A stretch of 64,000 nt of DNA from Streptococcus hyovaginalis DSM 12219 (GTDB lineage Bacteria; Bacillota; Bacilli; Lactobacillales; Streptococcaceae). How positions within the stretch are numbered: the stretch's first letter is position 1; each line of letters begins with the position of its first letter. Shown piece by piece: positions 44,676 through 53,533 of this stretch. Below the pieces are notes generated by a model. It was not told the DNA's origin. It made no database searches and saw nothing but the letters and a program-made list of their open reading frames with translations. The DNA lies in contig NZ_ATVP01000002.1 in NCBI RefSeq assembly GCF_000420785.1, positions 157,648-221,647 of the forward strand, written 5' to 3'. Both the position numbers and the translations under genes were made by a program.

Positions 44676-44918
44676 ATTATGTAACTCCTTTATGTAATTT
44701 ATTTAATTATCCCATATACATAAAAAAAGTCAATAAAAAAAGACTCAATAGCTGAGACAGATTTTCGTTATTTTATAAGCACCGAAACCTTAGAAATTTG
44801 ATACCTTTTTGATACCGTTTGGGTTTAATTATTTATGTATAAATAAGAATTTTAGTGATTTTTTGTTTTAGAAACGTTGATATTAAAGGGATTTGCATTT
44901 AAATAATCCAATGAACCA
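44676..44918. other. Right terminal region of unit 1
   Basis: AT-rich DNA holding the antitoxin promoter, the inverted 36-bp repeat copy C (44761-44796) and the paired GATACC motifs (44800-44805, 44811-44816) that mirror the left end. No gene. Confidence 0.6.
44761..44796 (-). repeat. 36-bp repeat, copy C (right end, inverted)
   Basis: Reverse complement of copy A (37833-37868) with two substitutions. It is placed just inside the GATACC pair at the right end. Confidence 0.7.
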
Positions 44919-44970
44919 AAAACCAGGTCTTAAGAAAGCTCGTAAAGCTTCACAATTTAGTAAACGTTAA
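44919..44970 (+). repeat. att copy 2 = second rpsI 3' end
   Basis: Again encodes [16 protein letters not shown] and stop, but with six synonymous base changes after the 30-bp core. It is the right end of unit 1 and the left end of unit 2. Confidence 0.88.
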
Positions 44971-44994
44971 TCAGTACGATTATATCAACGTTTC

Positions 44995-45031
44995 AAGGCA
45001 TTCAAGATTTTTATCTTGGGTGTCTTTTTTT
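44995..45031 (+). terminator. Element-borne terminator (unit 2)
   Basis: AAGGCA...CAAGAT-TTTT-ATCTTG...TGTCTT followed by TTTTTG. Same relative position as in unit 1. Confidence 0.82.
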
Positions 45032-45064
45032 GCTCTAAAATTAAAAGTTTCCCTGAAATTTCCC

Positions 45065-46193
45065 TTAGCTCTTTTTGATGATGCGGAAGGCTGTTTCACC
45101 AACTGATTGTTTAACAGTGTTTTTGGTATTGATATATGTCTTTGTGATTGACTGGTCACTATGTGTGAGTGCTTCTGAAATTTCGTCAATAGACCGACCA
45201 GCTTTTTTAGCTAGAGTTGCTCCTGTATGTCGTAATTTATGAGGCGTAGCAGGAGCAAGTTCAGAGTGTCGTCTTTTAATGGAATTCATCCGATAGTTTA
45301 GATAGTCGATATGAACTACTTTGTTAATATTGTTGCTTCGGTCATTATATGTAAAAACAAATTGATTATTGGTCTGTTTAATTCCAAAGAGTTTTAGTTC
45401 TTCCCGCTGGATGGCTTTCCATTCCTTAAGAAGTCTTATAAGTTCTAAGGGAGCGTTAAAAAGTGTTTTCTTGCCTCCTTTTGTTGACTTGACGTTTCCA
45501 AATCTATCCAGAGCATTTTCTATTAGAATCTCATTTTGGTTGAAGTCAATATGTTTCCACTGTAAAGCATAAGATTCAGATTTTCTATCTGATAAGAAGA
45601 ATGTGGTATAGAAAAGGACATAGTCTTTAAACTCAATCAGCCCTTGATTTAAATCATCATCAAAGGCTTTTAACCAGAGTTGAAGCTCTTCTTCATCGAG
45701 GGCTAAATCTTCTTCTCGTTTACTCTCTTTAAGCATCTGTTTCTTTGTGGCTTTAATACGGCTAATTGTTTTGTGGAGTCGATTGACGGGGATATATTCT
45801 AGTTCTTCCGCCCAGTCAAAAACAGAGTTGATATAACCACGGAGTGCTTTGAAATTCGCGTAGCTATTTGCTTTCCCAGTTAATAGTGAGAGGACTAGCT
45901 GCTTATTATCATTGAGGTAGCTAATTGAATATTTGCCAAGAAGTGGTAGGATATGAAGTCGAAACAGATTCTCGGTCTGGAAAACTGTAGCAAGAGTTGG
46001 AGGTTTATTTGTTGTTGTGGTTTGTCCAGCTTTATATGGCTCTAACCAGACATCTTTATAGAAGTCAGCGAAAAGAATATCTTCTTTGCGGATTGGCTTT
46101 TGATAGTGTTTATTAAGCTTAGTTTTTTCAATATCAACAGATAATTTCAATTCAGCTTCTTTAGCTTCACGTCTCGTCTTAAAGCGTTTCTCG
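45065..46193 (-). pseudogene. Tyrosine integrase of unit 2, 5' end removed by IS1216
   Basis: The frame continues without stop to the IS1216 edge at 46193 (…KRFKTRREAKEAELKLSV…), so the N-terminal arm-binding domain and start codon are missing. About 376 codons remain. The SAM-like core-binding region and full catalytic domain are present, with HKLRH in TPHKLRHTGATLAK and the nucleophile in ITKTYINT; the first Arg is in the variant FFLSDRKSESYAL. It is a close relative of the unit 3 integrase but distinct from unit 1. Confidence 0.88.
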
Positions 46194-47002
46194 GGTTCTG
46201 TTGCAAAGTTTTAAATAAAGAATAAAATCCCTTACGGTATCTATGATTTAAGCTGGGATTCCCAATAATACCTTGATTTCAGTACAGACCGAAAACCCGA
46301 AGAGAGTGCCTTCTTTTCGGGGTTTCTTATATAATCCTCGGATGGCTTCCATGCCTTTAATCGTGGTAGAGGCAGTGCGTAAACTTCGATAGAATTTATT
46401 GCGTCTCTTTACTGGACGATGGTCTTGTTCAATCAAATTATTCAGGTATTTAATGGTACGATGTTCTGTCCCTTGATAAAAGCCGTATTCTTTTAGTTTC
46501 TTAAAGGCACTTGTAATAGAGGGGGCTTTATCTGTGACTACAACCTTCGGTTCATCAAACTGCTTCACTAACCGCTTAAGAAAAGCATAGGCTGCTTGTG
46601 TGTCCCGTTTTTTACGTAACCAAATATCCAAGGTTAAACCATCTGCATCGATGGCTCGATACAAATAATGCCAGGTCCCTTTGATTTTGATATAAGTTTC
46701 ATCCATTTTCCATGAATAAAAGGATTTTTTATTTTTCTTTTTCCAAATTTGATAGAGTAGTTTGCCATATTCTTGCACCCAACGATAAATCGTCGTATGA
46801 GAAACGTTAATGCCACGATCATATAAGATTTCTTGAACTTCACGATAGCTAAGGTTATAACGAAGATAGCAGCCCACGGCTACAATAATCACATCCTGCT
46901 GAAATTGCTTTCCTTTAAAATGATTCATCGTCATTCCTCCTGCTATCTTTTTCTATTATTCTACCTTATTTGATAGTAGATTTAAAACTTTGCAACAGAA
47001 CC
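46194..47002 (-). mobile_element. IS1216: Insertion sequence IS1216 (IS6 family)
   Basis: 809 bp with inverted ends GGTTCTGTTGCAAAGTTTTA (left) and its complement at the right. The 8 bp on the two sides (GTTTCTCG and ATAATTCC) do not match, so there is no target duplication and a deletion or recombination took place. Confidence 0.93.
46248..46928 (-). CDS. IS1216 transposase
   Basis: 226-aa IS6-family DDE transposase. The sequence NHFKGKQFQQDVIIVAVG, the DDE segments (KMDETYIKIKG, VVTDKAPS, EQDHRPVKRRNKFYRS) and length are those of IS1216. The second of two in-frame ATGs has AGGAGG at good spacing. It appears intact, so the IS may still be active by replicative transposition. Confidence 0.95.
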   Translation of the reverse strand: MNHFKGKQFQQDVIIVAVGCYLRYNLSYREVQEILYDRGINVSHTTIYRWVQEYGKLLYQIWKKKNKKSFYSWKMDETYIKIKGTWHYLYRAIDADGLTLDIWLRKKRDTQAAYAFLKRLVKQFDEPKVVVTDKAPSITSAFKKLKEYGFYQGTEHRTIKYLNNLIEQDHRPVKRRNKFYRSLRTASTTIKGMEAIRGLYKKPRKEGTLFGFSVCTEIKVLLGIPA

Positions 47003-47385
47003 ATAATTCCTACAATCCCTCTGATATAGAACAAAGGCTATCTGAATTATATGAGGATAGTGATGTTTCAAAGAAATCAGGCATTTATGAATATTTACTT
47101 AGTAAAGAAAAAACCGAATTGATAAAATTGCTATCAATTCGAGCATTTACAGAAACAGATAAGAAGTCTAAATATAAAGAACAGACAAATGAAACTAAAA
47201 AATCTAATAGCTCTAATTGCCCTATATGTATTACCGACAAACAGTATGATCACATGACCCATATTTGGACTTATAAAGAAATGGCTGGAGACCATATTAT
47301 GCCATGGAGTAAAGGTGGAAAAACTGAGCGAGGTAACTTACAAATGCTATGTAGGCATCATAACGGATTAAAATCTAATTTTTGA
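47003..47385 (+). pseudogene. 3' remnant of a DUF262-HNH (GmrSD-like) nuclease gene
   Basis: Open frame of about 127 codons without its own start, beginning at the IS1216 edge. It reads LSELYEDSDVSKKSGIYEYLL, a CPIC zinc-like pair, and the HNH motif AGDHIMPWSKGGKTERGNLQMLCRHHNGLKS. This is the C-terminal part typical of DUF262-HNH proteins, relatives of the type IV restriction enzyme GmrSD. The large N-terminal DUF262 part is gone, so it is not expected to work. It suggests that unit 2 once carried a phage-defence gene. Confidence 0.75.
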
Positions 47386-47572
47386 TTCATTTCCGAATAA
47401 TTTAAATGTTGTGAACTTTTTCGGTATAAATTAGCTCAATTCAGTGATTTTTGGGGTAAAATTCACACCATTCAGATGAAATTAGTTGAAATTAGATGAA
47501 GTTTTGAGTTCTGAAAACCCATGAAAACGTTGATTTTAGTAGCTTTTGAAATTAATTCAAACAAAAGTTTTT
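47386..47572. other. Right terminal region of unit 2
   Basis: AT-rich, no gene. It contains TAAAATTCACACCA (47457-47470), which matches the left arm repeat of unit 3 (47697-47710), not the TTTCCC repeats beside the unit 2 integrase. Confidence 0.5.
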
Positions 47573-47624
47573 AAAACCAGGTCTTAAGAAAGCACGTAAA
47601 GCTAGCCAGTTCTCAAAACGTTAA
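47573..47624 (+). repeat. att copy 3 = third rpsI 3' end
   Basis: Encodes the same C-terminal 16 residues with its own synonymous changes; it shares 21 bp without change with the other copies. Confidence 0.87.
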
Positions 47625-47649
47625 GAACCAGCTACATTACAGTATTTAC

Positions 47650-47683
47650 AACACTTCATGGTTCACACCATGGGGTGTTTTTT
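47650..47683 (+). terminator. Element-borne terminator (unit 3)
   Basis: AACAC...CATGG-TTCACA-CCATG...GTGTT followed by TTTTTG. Third instance of the att-plus-terminator layout. Confidence 0.82.
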
Positions 47684-47733
47684 GATGATTTTTTAGCAAA
47701 ATTCACACCACTTTTCACACCAAATTCATACCA

Positions 47734-48090
47734 TCACTTTTTGAGGTTTCGATAAGCGATTTCTCCAACAGTCATAGGAACGATGTTTGATGTATTAACA
47801 TATGTTTTAGTAATTAAAGTATCGCTATGCGTTAAAGCTCGAGAAATATCCTCCAAGGATGTTCCAGCTTGTTTAGCTAGAGTTGCCCCAGTATGTCTTA
47901 ACTTGTGTGGAGTAGCGTGTTTTAGCTCAGGATGTCTTCTATTAACTGATTTCATCTTATTATTTAAATAATCTGTATGAAGTGGACTATTTACAGCATT
48001 GGTATTTTTCTGATGCTTTTTTCTGGCATTAATTCCAGATAATATTGCTGAGTAGTTAGCATTGAGTAATGCCCCAAACTGATAGATTAT
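47734..48090 (-). pseudogene. Integrase C-terminal remnant of unit 3
   Basis: About 119 codons remain without a start: NYSAILSGINARKKHQKN, then LHTDYLNNKMKSVNRRHPELKHATPHKLRHTGATLAK and the nucleophile in ITKTYVNT. The frame closes with a stop at about 48094, where unrelated DNA begins. Only the second half of the catalytic domain is left. Closest to the unit 2 integrase. Confidence 0.82.
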
Positions 48091-48240
48091 ACTTCATAGC
48101 GACCAAGGATGGTTTTATACCTCCCAATCGGACTCTCAAACTTGTAAGGAAAAAGGCATCATCTGCTCTATGTCCCGAAATAGAGATTATCAAAATACAC
48201 AGAACATTTATAATGAGGTTCTAGTTCAACAGAAATTAAA
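48091..48240. other. Junction DNA between unit 3 and thrE
   Basis: No gene. On the minus strand a short open piece reads FESPIGRYKTILGRYEV, weakly like the C-terminus of an IS5-type transposase. Confidence 0.3.
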
Positions 48241-48275
48241 AGACTAGTTTCCTGTTCAATGCAAGAAGCTAGTCT
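48241..48275 (-). terminator. Probable terminator of thrE
   Basis: AGACTAG (48241-48247) and CTAGTCT (48269-48275) with a 21-nt loop; followed by TTT on the minus strand, about 45 bp after the stop. Confidence 0.6.
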
Positions 48276-48318
48276 CATAAATGTGTTTCTCTTTCTATCC
48301 CGCTTTGGGGTATAGTGG

Positions 48319-49581
48319 CTAGGAGCTGGCTTGTTTTTTTCTTTTTTTAAATAGGGATAACGGAAATTGTTGGATAATACTAATAGCGATGGTGATGGCA
48401 AACGCCGTTATAAAAGATGTTCTTAAGTGAGTCATGGCTAGATCATTTGATCCTGTGAGCAGAAAATAAATGCCGCGGTAGAAACTTAGTCCAGGGATCA
48501 AGGGGAACATACTGGTCGATAAGAATATTGTCATTGGTGTTTTGCGTCTAGCAGCAAGTATTTTTGAAACTAGAGTAGCAAAGAGTCCAGGGATAAAAAC
48601 GGCTGTAATATCCATACGGAAATTTTCTTTTAGTATCATATAAAGGAGCCAAGAGATGGCTCCGATGATACCGATATCCAAAAGGTAGCGTTTAGGGACA
48701 TTATAAGTGATAGAGAAAGCGATGGTTCCAATACCTGCCGAAAATGTGCGGATAAAAAATCCAATAACATTAACGCTTTCAGCAGCGAAAGTTCCTGTCA
48801 TCTGATCAGCAAAGGGCAAAATTTCAGTCATACCAGCAACACCAGCAGAAATGGAGATACAAGTCATTAGGGCAGACATGAGTAAAGTGAAGCCAATGGC
48901 AAAATTGTTGTGAGAGATTTCGCGAATAGCATTAACAAAAAAGCCACCAGGTACCATGATCATTAAGGCGCCAAGGATAATGATGCTCCTTGTTTCTCCT
49001 AAGCCTATAAAATAGAATAGATTTACGGATAAACTTACAATAGCGCTGGCTAAAATAGTTGTTAGAAAGGGAGTATGGATTCGTGTTGTCGCAATTTGGA
49101 TGAACCAACCGGCTAAGATCCCAGCCATTGCTGCGGTAAAGGAATCGATGGGGGAACTACCTAAAGCTAATGAAAATCCACCCGCACCGAAGAAATAAGC
49201 AGCGAGGATTACCCATACGGGGTAGAAGGTGCGCTCATTAATCTCTTTCAGTTTATGAAAAACATAAGATGGGGTGACTTTATTTTTTTTAGAAAGGCTT
49301 CGCGAGAGGGCGTTTACAGCTTCTAGCTTTCCGAGATCTATGGTTGTTTCATTGACATTCATGACCTTGGATTCTTGGTAACCGAGTTGGTTTGTTCCAG
49401 AGGCGATAATACCTTGATTAACAACGTAAACTTCAAATTGTTCAATAGCTAGAGAATCTGCAATATGGTTCATGGTGGTTTCGATACGAAAGACCTCTGC
49501 TCCTGATTCCATAAGGATTCGACCAGCTAGAAGGACAGCATCTATCTCGTTTTTAAGATTTGCGACTGGACGGCGTTTCAT
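48319..49581 (-). CDS. Threonine/serine exporter family protein
   Basis: 420 aa combining the YjjP-like (DUF1212) N-terminal half, with EIDAVLLAGRILMESGAEVFRIETTMNHIA, and the YjjB-like C-terminal half in one chain, the ThrE layout. About ten membrane helices. Likely exports threonine or serine; in other bacteria split pairs move succinate, so substrate is uncertain. It is the first intact chromosomal gene after the rpsI element cluster. Confidence 0.87.
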   Translation of the reverse strand: MKRRPVANLKNEIDAVLLAGRILMESGAEVFRIETTMNHIADSLAIEQFEVYVVNQGIIASGTNQLGYQESKVMNVNETTIDLGKLEAVNALSRSLSKKNKVTPSYVFHKLKEINERTFYPVWVILAAYFFGAGGFSLALGSSPIDSFTAAMAGILAGWFIQIATTRIHTPFLTTILASAIVSLSVNLFYFIGLGETRSIIILGALMIMVPGGFFVNAIREISHNNFAIGFTLLMSALMTCISISAGVAGMTEILPFADQMTGTFAAESVNVIGFFIRTFSAGIGTIAFSITYNVPKRYLLDIGIIGAISWLLYMILKENFRMDITAVFIPGLFATLVSKILAARRKTPMTIFLSTSMFPLIPGLSFYRGIYFLLTGSNDLAMTHLRTSFITAFAITIAISIIQQFPLSLFKKRKKQASS

Positions 49582-49693
49582 TTATTCCTTAGCTCCACCT
49601 TTTCTGTTAATCTATCGTATCTTCCATTATAAAAGCACACTTCTGATTTGACAATGGTTGGGGGAAAATTCATCTAAAAAGATTTAAAAGACC

Positions 49694-49752
49694 TTGCAAT
49701 TATCATTTAAAATGATATGATAGACAGTAACATTTTGAATTTTTAGATAATT
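49694..49752 (+). promoter_or_regulatory. Promoter with palindromic operator and CodY-like box before the dehydrogenase
   Basis: TTGCAA (49694-49699), 16-bp spacer, TATGAT (49716-49721). The 17-bp palindrome TATCATTTAAAATGATA (49701-49717) fills the spacer. AATTTTTAGATAATT (49738-49752) matches the CodY box at 13 of 15 positions. Confidence 0.6.
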
Positions 49753-49779
49753 CAAAAAATATTTCTTAAGGAGAGCGCT

Positions 49780-50871
49780 ATGACAACCAATAAAATGTCC
49801 AATTACAGTTACGGAGTGGATTGTTTTCAGGAAATTCCAGAAGTTCTGAAACCCTATCATGTTAGGAGTGTAGCGCTTATTGGTGGTGAGAAAGCGTTAG
49901 CTAGTGCAGCTGAAGAAGTTCAAACGATTTTAGAGGCTAACCACTACGAAGTAACGGGTCAATTTGTTTACGGAAGCGATTCAACCCAATCCAATATTGA
50001 TAAGTTAGTAGCTAACCCAGATATCGCACGTGCCGATATCATCTTTGGTTTTGGGGGTGGACGGGCCCTAGATACTGCCAAAATGGTAGCTCATGAGCTT
50101 CAAAAAGAGATCATGACTTTCCCGACGATTTGTTCAAATTGTTCGGCAGGAACAGCCATTTCGGTTATTTATAAGGACGATCATAGTCTTTTAAAATACG
50201 GTTATCCAGAAGTTCCAGTTCATATTTTTATCAATACTCGCATCATTGCTGAGGCTCCAGCTAAGTATTTTTGGGCAGGTGTCGGTGATGGTATTTCCAA
50301 AGCGCCTGAGGTAGAGCGAGCTGCCTATGAATATGAGCAAGGTGGTGAACAGTTATCGCATACAGGTGTGCTCGGTAGAGCAATTGCCCTATCTTCCAAA
50401 GATGCTTTTTACCGTTACGGCCAGCAAGGGGTTAAAGATGTTGAAAATAATTTACCCTCAAAAGCAGTGGAGGAGATTGCGCTAGCGATTGTTGTGTCAA
50501 CGGGATATGCTTCCAATCTCGTTAATCAGCCTGATTTTTACTTTAATTCTTGCCACGCCCATGCTTTCTATAATGGTACGACAGCTGTCCAGCGTGAAGG
50601 TGAACACTTACATGGCGCCGTTGTTGCATTTGGTGTTATGGTGCTTCATGCCTACTTTGATGAGGTAGAGGAACTAACGAAGGTAGCAAATTTTAATAAA
50701 TCACTAGGTTTACCAGTGACGCTATCCGATATTGGCTTGACAGAGTCAGACTTGACAGTGGTGCTGAAGCTAGCCTTGACAACTAATGAATACAAGCATA
50801 CACCATTTGATCCAGAACAGTTTACAGCAGCAATACTGAGGGCAGATCAACTTGGTCAGTCTCTGGCGTAA
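49780..50871 (+). CDS. Iron-containing alcohol dehydrogenase family protein (GldA-like)
   Basis: 363-aa group III dehydrogenase, close to glycerol dehydrogenases. NAD-binding GGGRALDTAKMVA and FPTICSNCSAGTAISVIY are visible, and metal-binding histidines occur in NSCHAHAFYNG and EGEHLHGAVVAFG with Asp in GVGDGISK. It probably oxidises glycerol or a related diol; an aldehyde-reducing role is also possible. SD AAGGAG. Monocistronic. Confidence 0.86.
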   Translation: MTTNKMSNYSYGVDCFQEIPEVLKPYHVRSVALIGGEKALASAAEEVQTILEANHYEVTGQFVYGSDSTQSNIDKLVANPDIARADIIFGFGGGRALDTAKMVAHELQKEIMTFPTICSNCSAGTAISVIYKDDHSLLKYGYPEVPVHIFINTRIIAEAPAKYFWAGVGDGISKAPEVERAAYEYEQGGEQLSHTGVLGRAIALSSKDAFYRYGQQGVKDVENNLPSKAVEEIALAIVVSTGYASNLVNQPDFYFNSCHAHAFYNGTTAVQREGEHLHGAVVAFGVMVLHAYFDEVEELTKVANFNKSLGLPVTLSDIGLTESDLTVVLKLALTTNEYKHTPFDPEQFTAAILRADQLGQSLA

Positions 50872-50910
50872 TGAAATTTTAAAAAGGATCTGAAAATAAC
50901 AATAAAAGTT

Positions 50911-50939
50911 TTGACGAAAGTGCGTTTTTAGCGTAAAAT
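50911..50939 (+). promoter_or_regulatory. rpoE promoter
   Basis: TTGACG (50911-50916), 17-bp spacer, TAAAAT (50934-50939). Confidence 0.75.
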
Positions 50940-50971
50940 AGAAAGGAATGATAACATAAGGAGAATAGACC

Positions 50972-51550
50972 TTGGAATTAGACGTATTTGCTGGTCAGGA
51001 AAAGAGCGAACTTTCAATGATTGAAGTTGCTCGTGCAATTTTAGAAGAACGTGGTCGTGACAATGAGATGTATTTCAGCGACATGGTCAATGAAATCCAA
51101 GTCTATCTTGGAAAGACTGATGCCGAAATTCGTGAGTCACTTCCCTATTTTTACTCAGATTTAAATATTGATGGTAGTTTTATCCCCCTTGGTGATAACC
51201 GTTGGGGCCTTCGCTCATGGTATGCTATCGATGAGATTGATGAGGAAATCTTAACCTTCGAAGAAGAGGGAGAAGATGCACCAAAACGCAAGAAAAAACG
51301 CGTTAATGCCTTCATGGACGGTGATGAGGATGCCATTGATTACAATGATGATGATCCAGAAGATGAAGATTACACAGATGAAGCATCAGACATTGAGTAC
51401 GATGAAGAAAACCCAGACGATGAAAAATCTGAGGTGGAATCATACGATTCTGAGTTGAATGAAATTATCGCTGATGATGACGTGGATGAAGACGTTGAAC
51501 TCAATGAAGAAGATGATGATTTTGCGGATGATGATGAGGTAGAAGAGTAA
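50972..51550 (+). CDS. rpoE: RNA polymerase delta subunit
   Basis: 192-aa delta factor of Gram-positive RNA polymerase. The folded HARE-HTH-type N-terminal domain (residues 1-90, [21 protein letters not shown]) is followed by a long, disordered Asp/Glu tail (95-192) that displaces nucleic acids and aids recycling. The start codon is TTG at 50972 with AAGGAG 8 nt upstream. It lies next to pyrG as in most Firmicutes. Confidence 0.95.
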   Translation: MELDVFAGQEKSELSMIEVARAILEERGRDNEMYFSDMVNEIQVYLGKTDAEIRESLPYFYSDLNIDGSFIPLGDNRWGLRSWYAIDEIDEEILTFEEEGEDAPKRKKKRVNAFMDGDEDAIDYNDDDPEDEDYTDEASDIEYDEENPDDEKSEVESYDSELNEIIADDDVDEDVELNEEDDDFADDDEVEE

Positions 51551-51564
51551 GTAACCATATCCAG

Positions 51565-51593
51565 TTGACAAAATGTCGAATTTGGTTTATATT
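51565..51593 (+). promoter_or_regulatory. pyrG promoter
   Basis: TTGACA (51565-51570), 17-bp spacer, TATATT (51588-51593). The expected start falls on GGG at 51601-51603, the initial sequence needed for CTP-sensitive slippage. Confidence 0.8.
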
Positions 51594-51600
51594 ACTTCAT

Positions 51601-51667
51601 GGGCACCTCTTTAGAGGTCGAATGATAAAAAAGCTCCCTAGTTTTTGACTAGGGGGCTATTTTTGTT
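51601..51667 (+). promoter_or_regulatory. CTP-sensing attenuator in the pyrG leader
   Basis: The transcript would begin GGGCACCUC and contain a terminator GCTCCCTAG...CTAGGGGGC (51632-51658) plus T-rich tail. The 5' arm carries CUCCC, able to pair with extra G residues added by reiterative transcription when CTP is low. This matches the mechanism described for Bacillus subtilis and lactococcal pyrG. Confidence 0.75.
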
Positions 51668-51740
51668 TTTTAATGATCCTTTTAAAAGAGTAAGACTTTC
51701 CCGATATTCAAGAAGCTGGCGACATGGTCGCTGGTGATGA

Positions 51741-53375
<1,635 letters not shown>

Positions 53376-53376
53376 G

Positions 53377-53406
53377 TTGAATGTGACAAAACATTAGTGC
53401 TATAAT
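53377..53406 (+). promoter_or_regulatory. lytST promoter
   Basis: TTGAAT (53377-53382), 18-bp spacer, TGC-TATAAT (53401-53406). Confidence 0.6.
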
Positions 53407-53533
53407 AAGACTTAAAGAAAACCGCTTTCATTAGAAGGAGTGGAAACAAAAAGCCTAGGCTAGTTTGTGGCTTGTAAACAGAAAGCTTCTTTCTCTTGAT
53501 TGAGGTGAGTACTATCTTGAAAAGAGGTTAGTT

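Larger units (their letters stand above)
36481..44948. mobile_element. Integrative mobilizable element in the 3' end of rpsI (unit 1)
   Basis: Bounded by a 30-bp direct repeat (36481-36510 and 44919-44948), the 3' end of rpsI. Contents in order: tyrosine integrase, Cro/CI repressor, Xis-like protein, initiator-like protein, Spx-like protein, Rep_trans initiator, HTH-coiled-coil-membrane protein, oriT, MobV relaxase, unknown protein and RelBE-type pair. There is no conjugation (T4SS) gene, so it would rely on a helper. Integrase arm-type repeats with GATACC pairs are present near both ends (36609/36621 and 44800/44811). It appears complete. Confidence 0.85.
44919..47602. mobile_element. Relic of a second rpsI element (unit 2)
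   Basis: Between att copies 2 and 3: a terminator, a headless integrase, IS1216 and the 3' end of a DUF262-HNH gene. An IS-driven deletion appears to have removed the middle. It cannot excise by its own integrase. Confidence 0.75.
47573..48090. mobile_element. Remnant of a third rpsI element (unit 3)
   Basis: Only the left end survives: att copy, terminator, CACACC arm repeats (47704, 47715) and an integrase C-terminus. No right end or further att copy is found before thrE. Confidence 0.65.

Noticed and set aside
48168..48401. Minus-strand ORF of 77 codons downstream of thrE
   Set aside because: It overlaps the 3' end of thrE in another frame and the thrE terminator, and has no SD or recognisable domain.
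51370..51558. Antisense Ser-rich ORF opposite the acidic tail of rpoE
   Set aside because: It is the mirror of GAT/GAA codon repeats in the delta tail; low complexity, not a gene.
53421..53435. GAAAACCGCTTTCA after the lytST promoter as a cre site
   Set aside because: It has one base too many between the half sites for the 14-bp cre; only half matches, so I did not list it as a site.
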